NCBI GenBank assembly: GCA_024235955.1
Contig: JACKLJ010000001.1
Span: 496,001-560,000, forward strand
Length of the DNA: 64,000 nt
Reading direction: 5' to 3'
DNA from: Burkholderiaceae bacterium
GTDB taxonomy: Bacteria > Pseudomonadota > Gammaproteobacteria > Burkholderiales > Burkholderiaceae_C
This document shows positions 1-8,200 of the stretch, piece after piece. The translations under genes were made by a program, and so were the position numbers. The notes beneath the pieces are model-generated. The model ran no database searches. It was not told where the DNA came from and worked only from the letters and a program-made list of their open reading frames with translations. Each line of letters begins with the position of its first letter. Within the stretch, counting starts at the first letter, position 1.

Positions 1-671
1 AGGGCAACGAGCTGAACGTCAACGCCGACATCATGGTGATGGCCAACCCGGAGATCGCGCTGCTGCCCAACTGGGTGATCGCGCTGGTGGCCGCGGGTGG
101 TCTGGCGGCGGCGCTGTCCACGGCGGCGGGCCTGCTGATGGCCATCTCGTCCGCGGTCTCGCACGATCTGATCAAGGGCGTCTTCAAGCCCGACATCAGC
201 GAGAAGGGTGAATTGATGGCCGGCAAGGTGTCGATGGCCGTGGCGATCGTGGTGGCCGGCTGGCTGGGCCTGAACCCGCCGGGCTTCGCAGCCGGCACGG
301 TGGCACTGGCCTTCGGTATCGCCGCCAGCTCGCTGTTCCCGGCCATCATGATGGGCATCTTCAGCAAGAAGATGAACAAGGAAGGCGCCATGGCCGGCAT
401 GCTGTCGGGCCTGTTCGTCACGCTGTTCTACGTGTTCGCACACAAGGGGCTGTTCTTCATCAAGGGCACCGAGTACACGGGCCTGATCGGTGGGCCCAAC
501 AGCTTCTTCGGCGTGACGCCGGAGGCCTTCGGTGCCGTGGGCGCGGCGGTGAACTTCATCGTCGCCTACCTGGTCGACAAGGTGACCAAGGAGCCGCCGG
601 AGCACATCCAGCACATGGTGGAATCGGTGCGGGTGCCGCGCGGTTCCTCCATCATCACCGGAGCGCACTGA
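1..671 (+). CDS. Sodium:solute symporter, VC_2705/ActP-like, C-terminal part (5' end outside window)
   Basis: The frame is open from base 3 and ends at a TGA at 669-671, so this is the 3' part of a longer gene. About 220 residues are visible, with roughly five hydrophobic membrane segments separated by short charged loops (for example KKMNKEG) and a hydrophilic tail. The pattern fits the C-terminus of the SSS family, specifically the acetate/cation symporter-like VC_2705 group. Members take up short organic acids with sodium across the inner membrane. The substrate cannot be read from this part. The downstream sensor/exonuclease fusion and CBS-DUF294 gene are common neighbours of this symporter group, which supports the subgroup call. 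Confidence 0.85.
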   Translation, partial: GNELNVNADIMVMANPEIALLPNWVIALVAAGGLAAALSTAAGLLMAISSAVSHDLIKGVFKPDISEKGELMAGKVSMAVAIVVAGWLGLNPPGFAAGTVALAFGIAASSLFPAIMMGIFSKKMNKEGAMAGMLSGLFVTLFYVFAHKGLFFIKGTEYTGLIGGPNSFFGVTPEAFGAVGAAVNFIVAYLVDKVTKEPPEHIQHMVESVRVPRGSSIITGAH

Positions 672-786
672 CGGCCAGGCCGTCGCCGGGGCAGGAGCCC
701 TGGCGACGGTTCTGCCTCCTGACGGCTTTACCTCCGCCCGGCGTGGCCAAGCTCGCTGGGCGGTTCTATTTCAGAGGGACTTCACC

Positions 787-1155
787 ATGGGCATGACCAT
801 CAGTCTGGCACTGACCTGGATCCTCTTCCTGGGCTTGTTCCCGATGGCCTTTTTCTGGCTGCGCCGCGCCTGGCGCATCCTGATCCGGCACGATCATTCG
901 GAAGTCGCCCTCAAGGGCGGCGAACCGCCACCCGAGCCGCAGCGCTATGCGATCCCGGCCGGCCTGCTCAACCTGGCGGCCGGCGGCGTGGCGGTGCTGG
1001 TGATTCTGGGCGTGACGGTGCTGCAGTGGCCATACGGCACCTGGACCGCCATCGCGGGCTCCACCATCTGGTGCAAGCTGTTTGCCGATTTCGCGCTGTC
1101 GCGCCATGCGCACATGCGCGCCCGCAACGCCGTGCGCCAGCCGCGCGGCGGCTGA
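787..1155 (+). CDS. Small hypothetical membrane protein
   Basis: 122 aa with two hydrophobic segments: residues about 5-25 and a second around 57-78. A basic cytoplasmic-type stretch (RRAWRILIRHDH) lies between them and the tail is basic. The start is an ATG after GAGGGACTTCACC, which contains a usable ribosome binding site. The stop lies two bases before the ATG of the exonuclease fusion, so the two are almost certainly co-transcribed with the symporter. No catalytic motif is visible and I do not recognise a characterised family. A role as a small partner of the symporter is inferred from position only. Confidence 0.7.
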   Translation: MGMTISLALTWILFLGLFPMAFFWLRRAWRILIRHDHSEVALKGGEPPPEPQRYAIPAGLLNLAAGGVAVLVILGVTVLQWPYGTWTAIAGSTIWCKLFADFALSRHAHMRARNAVRQPRGG

Positions 1156-1157
1156 GC

Positions 1158-3374
1158 ATGGCCCCGCGGCGCCGACCGGCCGCCGCCGGCTCCCGCCAGT
1201 TGCGCTGGGCCGTGATGGCCGGTGTGGCCGGCCTGGCGGTCTGGAGCCTGCTGCTGCTGGCCATGGTGGTCACCACGCTGCCCGGCGCCGAACGTGCGAC
1301 GGTCATGGCGCTGCTGGCGCCGCGCTGGCCCTTGCTGCTGTTGGGCTGGCTGTTGGGGAGTGGACTGATCTTCCTGGCCCTGCGCGCCCTGTGGGCGCAC
1401 CACGTGCAGCCGCCGGCGCGACTGGCCGAGCAGGTACACGCGATGCTGGCCAACCCGGCACCGCAGCCGCTGGCAGCACCCGGGACCCCCGCGCTCGACG
1501 CCCTGGCCGACGCCTGCAACGCCTTGCTGGCGCAGCGCCAGGTGGCCGAGGCCGAGCGCGACGCGCAGGTGGCGCGCGCCAGCGCCGATCTCGCGCGCGA
1601 GCGCAACCGTCTCGCCTCGCTGCTGGCGCAATCGGCCCAGAGCATGGTGGTCTGCAACCTCGAAGGGCGCATCCTGCTCTACAACCCGCGTGCCCGGCTG
1701 CAGCTGCGCACGCTGTCCAGCGCGCCCGCGCTGGCCGATGGCGCCGACGTGGTGGGCATCGGCCGCTCCGTCTATGGCGTGTTCGAGCAGGCCCAGATCC
1801 AGCATGCGCTGGAGCGCGTGCAGCAGAGGCTGCAGCGCGGAGCGGCGCAGGCCACCGCGCAGTTCGTCACCACCACCCACGGCGGGCGCCTGTTGCGGGT
1901 GCGTCTGGCACCGGTGCTCGATGGCGGGCAGGACGCGCCGGAAGCGTCCCTCGGCGGTTTCATGCTGACGCTGGACGACGTCACCCGCGATTTCGACGCC
2001 GCCGCCGAGCGCGATCGCTGGCTCGGCGAGGCCACCGGCCATATCGGCGCCGCCGTGCAGATGCTGGCAGGCGCCGCCACGGATCTGTCGCCCGCCGCGG
2101 CCGGCGACAGCCGCGGCACTGCGGCGCTGGCCCGCATCCAGGCCCAGTGCGCGGCGCTGCGCGAGCAGAACGCTGCCCTGGCGCGGCACGCGGCGGAGGG
2201 TCTGGCCACGCGCTGGCCGCTGGAAGACATGCTGGCCACCGACCTGCTGGCTGCGGCCCAGCACCGGCTGGGGCGCGACGCGCTGCCACGGCTGGCCGTG
2301 GAACCAGCCGCCGCCGATCTCTGGCTGCGCGTCGACAGCTACCTGCTGCTCGAGGCGCTGGCCGCGCTCGCCGAACGGCTGGTGGAGGCCTTCACGCCGC
2401 GCTTTCTCGGCCTGCGGCTGCGGGCGTCCGAGGAAGGCGATGGTGGCGCCACCGCCCAGCTCGACCTGTACTGGGACGGCCAGTCGTTCAGCACCGAGAC
2501 CGTGATGGGCTGGGAGCTGGAGCCGGTGGGCAGCGGTGCCCAGCGCGGCATGCTGACCCTGCGCGAGGTGCTGGACCGCCACCGCGGCAGCATGGTGTTC
2601 GGGCGCGACCGGCTGCGCAACGAATCCTTCCTGCGCTTCGTGCTGCCGCTGGCTCCGGCGGCTGAAGCTGCCGAAGCCGTCGTCGAGTCGGCCGTGCCGC
2701 TCTACCAGGACGGCCGGCCCGAGTTCTACGACTTCGACCTGTTCCAGACCCGTCCATTCCAGGGCGAGCACGACGACGAACCGCTGGCCGCCCTTGCCTA
2801 CACCGTGTTCGACACCGAGACCACCGGCCTCAACCCCTCGCAGGGCGACCAGATCCTGCAGATCGGCGCCACGCGCATCGTCAACGGTCGGCTGCTGCGC
2901 GGCGAATCGTTCGAGCAGCTGATCGATCCCGGGCGTGACATCAGCGCCGCCAACACGGCGGTGCACGGCATCACCAACGAGATGGTGCGCGGCCAGCCGC
3001 GCATCGCCGAGGTGCTGCCGGCCTTTCACGCCTTCGCCCAGGGCACGGTGCTGGTCGCGCACAACGCCGCCTTCGACATGAAGTTCCTGCAGCTGCAGGA
3101 GCAGGCCACCGGCCTGGTGTTCGATCAGCCGGTGCTCGACACCCTGCTGCTGGCCATCGTGGCGCAGCCGCAGCAGGCCTCGCATCGGCTCGAGGCGCTC
3201 ACCGAGCGCTTCGGCATCGCCGTGGAAGGCCGCCACACCGCGCTGGCCGACGCCAAGGCCACGGCAGAGCTGCTGCTGCGGCTGATCCCGCTGCTGGAGG
3301 CGCAAGGCATCCGCACGCTCGGCCAGGCGCGCGCGGCGGCGCAGCAGACCTATCTGGCGCGGCTCAAGTACTGA
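1158..3374 (+). CDS. Membrane-anchored sensor-like protein fused to a DnaQ-type 3'-5' exonuclease
   Basis: 738 aa. Two N-terminal membrane segments (about 15-40 and 52-76) are followed by a coiled/HAMP-like linker, a PAS-like region (about 160-280), a degenerate histidine-kinase ATPase-like region (about 385-515) and a complete DEDDh exonuclease domain (about 545-738). The exonuclease motifs are visible: DTETTGL with D and E, HNAAFD, and HTALADAKAT giving the final H and D. The start at 1158 is two bases after the previous stop; longer upstream frames overlap that gene. No phosphoacceptor histidine box is evident, so the sensor half may only bind a signal. Related fusions occur beside VC_2705-type symporters, and a role in nutrient sensing is inference. 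Confidence 0.8.
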   Translation: MAPRRRPAAAGSRQLRWAVMAGVAGLAVWSLLLLAMVVTTLPGAERATVMALLAPRWPLLLLGWLLGSGLIFLALRALWAHHVQPPARLAEQVHAMLANPAPQPLAAPGTPALDALADACNALLAQRQVAEAERDAQVARASADLARERNRLASLLAQSAQSMVVCNLEGRILLYNPRARLQLRTLSSAPALADGADVVGIGRSVYGVFEQAQIQHALERVQQRLQRGAAQATAQFVTTTHGGRLLRVRLAPVLDGGQDAPEASLGGFMLTLDDVTRDFDAAAERDRWLGEATGHIGAAVQMLAGAATDLSPAAAGDSRGTAALARIQAQCAALREQNAALARHAAEGLATRWPLEDMLATDLLAAAQHRLGRDALPRLAVEPAAADLWLRVDSYLLLEALAALAERLVEAFTPRFLGLRLRASEEGDGGATAQLDLYWDGQSFSTETVMGWELEPVGSGAQRGMLTLREVLDRHRGSMVFGRDRLRNESFLRFVLPLAPAAEAAEAVVESAVPLYQDGRPEFYDFDLFQTRPFQGEHDDEPLAALAYTVFDTETTGLNPSQGDQILQIGATRIVNGRLLRGESFEQLIDPGRDISAANTAVHGITNEMVRGQPRIAEVLPAFHAFAQGTVLVAHNAAFDMKFLQLQEQATGLVFDQPVLDTLLLAIVAQPQQASHRLEALTERFGIAVEGRHTALADAKATAELLLRLIPLLEAQGIRTLGQARAAAQQTYLARLKY

Positions 3375-3450
3375 CCACCCGAGCCGCCGACAAAGTCGGT
3401 GACCGGAAGATGCGGTGATACGCCATGCATCCGGCGGCATCGATCAGTCC

Positions 3451-3510
3451 TGATTTGATAGCTGCCTGCGCCCGCCACAAAAGGGCTGAAGGCCAAAAAA
3501 GCTTTCAAAT
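3451..3510 (+). repeat. Dispersed repeat R1, copy A (intergenic)
   Basis: About 60 bp built on the core ATAGCTGCCTGCGCCCGCCA, followed by an AAGGGCTGAAGGCC block and an AT-rich end. The same blocks recur at 8271, 10116, 11581, 16966, 21121 and 63655 in either orientation. The two GC-rich halves are separated by a short variable spacer. This copy lies between the exonuclease fusion and the convergent DUF294 gene. Confidence 0.8.
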
Positions 3511-3542
3511 CAGTGGTGCCGCTCGTTGGCGTGCACCCGAAT

Positions 3543-3658
3543 GGCCGCGGAGCAGGCCATGCCAGCGAACGCCGTGCTCGGGCTTGCACCGAGCACTGGC
3601 GTTGTCCCCCTCCCGCAGGAGAGGGGGAAGGCGCGTCAGCGCCTCAGGGGGTGCCCCT
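3543..3658. repeat. Intergenic repeat R2, copy 1, abutting a gene 3' end
   Basis: Begins with GGCCGCGGAGCAGGCCATG and ends with GCGTCAGCGCCTCAGGGGG then TGCCCC; inverted blocks in it can form hairpins. The same ends recur at 15802-15990. In both places the repeat runs up to the stop codon of a minus-strand gene lying convergent to a plus-strand gene. It may act as a bidirectional terminator; that function is inferred from position and hairpin potential. Confidence 0.7.
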
Positions 3659-5107
3659 TCAATACCTGCTCTTGAGCACGTTCTGCATCTGCTGCACCAG
3701 CGAGAACGCATCCTTCATATGGCCGCGGTCGAAGTCGGATAGCTCCTGAAGCTTGAGGAAGTTATCGGGCGCCTGCTCGCTGCCCACCTGGCGGGCCTGG
3801 TGCGTGACGCGCAGGCGGCTCAGGAATTCCAGCGCGTCGCGCAGGTCGCGCGCCATGCCGGGGCTGAGCGTGCCGGCCTCACCGGCGGCCGTCAGCCGGT
3901 CGCTGGTGTTGACGGCATCCAGCCCGCCGGCCAGCGCGCAGATGCGCGCCAGGTCGACGATGGGCACCACGCCGCTGTGCTTGAGATCCAGCGTATGCGC
4001 GTGTTCGCCCTCCCGGATCAGCGTGATCTTGCCGAACAGCCCGAGCGGCGGCCGTGTCTTGAGCGCATTGGCCACCAGGTGGCCGAGGAACAGCGTGTTG
4101 CCCCTGGTGCGCGCCAGCACGTCCTGCCGCAGCGTGTGCAGCAGGGCAGCGTTGCCATGCACGGCACGCAGGTCGAAGAACACCGACGACAGCATCAGCG
4201 CCATCGGTTCCGGCCCGTCGACCCACTGGCGGAAGTACTCGCGCCACTGGCGCATCGGCTGGCGCCACTGGTCCGTCTGGGCCATCATCTCGCCCGGGCA
4301 GAAGACGTAGCCGCAGGCGTCGAGCCCGGCGTTGACGAAGCGGGCGAAGGCGCGGAAGTACGCGCCGTGCGCGGCCTCGTCGAAGTCGTCGTGCAGCATC
4401 AGGCAGTTGTCCTGGTCGGACTTGGCGGTCTGCTCCATGCGCGCCTGTGAGCCGGCGGCCACCCAGGCGTAGTCCACCGGCGGCGCGCCCAGGTCGGTCT
4501 CGGCCAGCTGGATCAGGCGCACCGTCAGCGCGTCGGTGATGGTGGTCACGATGTGGCCGATGCCGTAGGCGCTCACGCCCGCGGTGGCCAGCGCCTGCTG
4601 CATGGGCTTGATGCGGGCGCTCAGCGCGACCAGGTCCGCCACGCTGGCCGCGCCGTGGATGCCGCGGGCGAGGAACACCGCCGAGGTGCCCTGCTGCTCG
4701 CTCACGTCGGTGGCGGTGACCATGCCGGCCACGCGCCCGCCATCCAGCACTGGCACGTGGTGGATGTTGCGGCGCGCCATCAGCATCAGCGCATCTAGCG
4801 CGCTGGCGCTGGCCGGCAGCGTGGCGGGGTCGGCCGTGGCGATGCAGCTCACCGGCTGGGTCAAGTCTATGCCTTCGGCGACCACGCGGTTGCGCAGGTC
4901 GCGGTCGGTCACCAGTCCCACCAGGTGGTCACCTTCCATCAGCATGACGGAGGAGGCCCCGGCTTCGCGCATCGCCTGCGCGGCAGCCCGGATGCTGGTG
5001 CCGGGCGGCACCGCCAGCGGCGGCCGCCGGATCAGCGCGCCCAGCGAGGTGCCGAGCAGGTTCAGGGTCTCGGGTGAAGGCGGGGGCGCGGAGGCGGGCT
5101 CGGTCAT
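3659..5107 (-). CDS. CBS-pair protein with DUF294 nucleotidyltransferase-like domain
   Basis: 482 aa. Two CBS motifs occupy about residues 25-140 (including GLVTDRDLRNRVV and GMVTATDVSE). They are followed by a DUF294 nucleotidyltransferase-like domain with the GSQARMEQTAKSDQDNCLM block and a DUF294_C substrate-binding region up to the C-terminus. CBS pairs bind adenine nucleotides, and the DUF294 domain resembles GlnD/KNTase-type transferases. No acceptor is known from sequence. It is convergent to the exonuclease fusion, and the same partners often occur together near VC_2705 symporters, so a shared regulatory role in carboxylate uptake is plausible. The start is the first ATG of the frame and precedes all CBS residues. 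Confidence 0.85.
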   Translation of the reverse strand: MTEPASAPPPSPETLNLLGTSLGALIRRPPLAVPPGTSIRAAAQAMREAGASSVMLMEGDHLVGLVTDRDLRNRVVAEGIDLTQPVSCIATADPATLPASASALDALMLMARRNIHHVPVLDGGRVAGMVTATDVSEQQGTSAVFLARGIHGAASVADLVALSARIKPMQQALATAGVSAYGIGHIVTTITDALTVRLIQLAETDLGAPPVDYAWVAAGSQARMEQTAKSDQDNCLMLHDDFDEAAHGAYFRAFARFVNAGLDACGYVFCPGEMMAQTDQWRQPMRQWREYFRQWVDGPEPMALMLSSVFFDLRAVHGNAALLHTLRQDVLARTRGNTLFLGHLVANALKTRPPLGLFGKITLIREGEHAHTLDLKHSGVVPIVDLARICALAGGLDAVNTSDRLTAAGEAGTLSPGMARDLRDALEFLSRLRVTHQARQVGSEQAPDNFLKLQELSDFDRGHMKDAFSLVQQMQNVLKSRY

Positions 5108-5225
5108 GCGGGGCGATCTCCTGGAAGTGACAGGGGGATTGTTGCAAACCCGTCATCCAGCCACCACCTGATTTGCGAGAATGTTCCGCCCCCGCCCGCA
5201 CCACCCTCTCCCCAGCCCCGTACCG

Positions 5226-8200
5226 ATGTCCCAGGACCCCATCCGCATCCGCGGCGCCCGCCAGCACAACCTCAAGAACCTGGACCTGGACATCCGCACC
5301 GGCGAGATGACGGTGGTCACCGGCCCCAGCGGCTCGGGCAAGTCCAGCCTGGTGTTCGACACGCTCTACGCCGAAGGCCAGCGGCGCTACGTGGAAACCT
5401 TCAGCGCTTACGCGCGGCAGTTTCTCGACCGCATGGACAAGCCGGCGGTGGACCGGGTGGAGGGCGTGCCGCCGGCCATCGCCATCGACCAGACCAACCC
5501 GGTGCGCAGCTCACGCTCCACGGTCGGCACCATGACGGAGCTGAACGACCACCTCAAGCTCCTGTTCGCTCGCGCCGGCCAGCTGTTCGACCGCCAGACC
5601 GCGCTGCCGGTGCGCCACGATTCGCCCGACAGCATCTATGTCGAACTGGTCGCCCGGGCCGCCGCAGCCGGCGACCCTCGCGTGGTCCTGACCTTCGCCG
5701 TGGAGCTGCCGGCCAGCGCCACGGCGGAAGACATCGAGCAATGGCTGTCGGCGGCCGGCTTCACACGCGTGCAGGCGGAGCGCACCGAGGGCGGCAAGAA
5801 GGTGCTGGACGTGGTGGCCGACCGCTTCCGGCTCGGCAGCGCCGAGCGGGCGCGGGTGATCGAGGCGATCGAGCTGGCGCTCAAGCGCGGCGGCGGCCGG
5901 CTGACGGCGTATGCGCTGCCGGCGGAAGAAGCGCAGGCACCCTTGACGTGGAAGTTCTCCACCGGCCTGCACTGCCCCGAGAGCGACCTGCGCTACGCCG
6001 AGCCCATCGCCTCGATGTTCTCCTTCAACTCGCCGGTGGGCGCCTGCGAGACCTGCCGCGGCTTCGGCCGCGTGATCGGCGTCGACTGGGGGCTGGTGAT
6101 CCCGGACGAGCGGCTCACGCTGCGCGCCGGCGCCGTCAAGCCCATCCAGACCCCCGCCTGGAGCGAATGCCAGGACGACCTGATGCGCCATGCCGAGAGC
6201 GCCGGCATCCCGCGCGACACCGCCTGGAACAAGCTCACGCCCGAGCAGAAGGCCTGGGTGATCGAGGGCGCTCCCAACTACAAAGAGGGCAACTGGAGCA
6301 GGCAGTGGTATGGCATCCGTCGCTTCTTCCAGTACCTGGAGAGCAAGGCGTACAAGATGCACATCCGTGTGCTGCTCTCCAAGTACCGCAGCTACACCAC
6401 CTGCCCGGTGTGCGGCGGCGCGCGGCTGAAGACCGAATCGCTGCTGTGGCGGGTGGGCAGCAAGGCCGATGCCGACGCCGTGGTACCGCCGCCCCAGCGC
6501 TTCATGCCCCAGGGCGTGGCCTGGTCGCGCGCGCAGCTGGAGGCGCTGCCCGGCCTGCACCTGCACGACCTGATGCTGCTGCCGATCTACCGGCTGGGCG
6601 TTTTCTTCGACCGGCTGGCGGCACACGATGCTCCTGAAAGCGTAGCTGCCGGCGGCGATGAAACGAGGGCGGGAGCCGTATTCGATGCCGAATCCGCCGA
6701 CGCCAAGGCACGCCAGCTGATCCTGGAGGAAATCACCACCCGCATCCGCTACCTGCGCGACGTGGGCATCGGCTACCTCACGCTGGACCGCCAGAGCCGC
6801 ACGCTCAGCGGCGGTGAGGTGCAGCGCATCAACCTCACCACGGCGCTCGGCACCTCGCTGGTCAACACGCTGTTCGTGCTGGACGAGCCCAGCATCGGCC
6901 TGCACCCGCGCGACATGGACCGCATCACCGAAGCCATGCAGCGCCTCAAGCGCGCCGGCAATACGCTGGTGGTGGTGGAACACGACCCGGCCGTCATGCT
7001 GGCCGCCGACCGTGTGCTCGACTTCGGCCCCGGCCCCGGCGCCGCCGGCGGCCAGATCGTGTTCGACGGCACGCCCGATGAACTGCGCCGCGCCGACACG
7101 CTCACCGGCGCCTACCTGGGCGGGCGCAAGCACATCGGCGCCGGCTTCACGCGCACCGTGGGCGACAGCACGCCGCGCCTGATCCTGGAAGGCGCCACCG
7201 AGCACAACCTGAAGCACGTGACGGTGGAGTTCCCGCTGCAGCGGCTGGTGGTGGTGACGGGCGTGTCCGGCTCCGGCAAGTCCACGCTGATCCAGGACGT
7301 GCTGGCGCCGGCGCTGATGCGCCACTTCGGCCAGGCCACCGAATCGCCCGGCGCGCACGAACGCCTGCTGGGCGCCGACCACCTGAGCGGCGTGGTCTTC
7401 GTGGACCAGTCGCCCATCGGCAAGACCGCGCGCTCCAACCCGGTCAGCTACGTGGGCGCCTGGGACCCGATCCGCGCGCTGTTCGCCGCCACACCGCTGG
7501 CGCGCCAGCGCAGCTACACGCCGGCCAAGTTCAGCTTCAACTCGGGCGACGGGCGCTGCCCCACCTGCGGCGGCTCCGGGTTCGAGCACGTCGAGATGCA
7601 GTTTCTCTCCGACGTCTACCTGCGCTGCCCGGATTGCGACGGCAAGCGCTACCGCCCCGAGATCCTGGAGGTGAAGATCGAGCGCCACGCCGTGGGCGAG
7701 CTGCGCGCGCGCCACATGAACGTGGCCGACGTGCTGGACCTCACCGTGGCCGAGGCGGCGCAGCTGTTCGCCCACGACCGCGAGGTGATCCGCGCGCTGC
7801 AGCCCATCGTCGATGTGGGGCTGGATTACGTCAAGCTCGGCCAGCCCGTGCCCACGTTGTCGGGCGGCGAGGCGCAGCGCCTCAAGCTCGCCGGCTTCCT
7901 GGCCGATGCGGCCAAGCAGACCACCGCCAGCCGCCAGCCGGCTGCGCGCAAGGGCACGCTGTTCCTGTTCGATGAGCCCACCACCGGCCTGCACTTCGAC
8001 GACATCGCCAAGCTGATGCGCGCCTTCCGCAAGCTGCTGGACGCCGGGCATTCGCTGGTGGTGATCGAGCACAACCTCGACGTGATGCGCGCCGCCGACT
8101 GGCTGATCGACCTGGGCCCCGAGGGCGGCGACGCCGGCGGCGAGATCGTGGCCGAAGGCGCGCCGGACGACGTGGCGCGCCACCCCGCCTCGCACACCGG

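Noticed and set aside
945..3440. Long minus-strand open frame opposite the exonuclease fusion
   Set aside because: High-GC shadow frame: Gln/His/Arg-rich with no domain, while the plus strand encodes a coherent protein. The same applies to long antisense frames opposite uvrA (5511-8351, 8583-11114), the S41/GT2 region (11887-14622), M61 (17016-19118) and ychF (23600-24841).
6629..6680. Possible further R1 copy in uvrA (GTAGCTGCCGGCGG)
   Set aside because: Only the first block is similar; the spacer and second block do not match well enough to call it.
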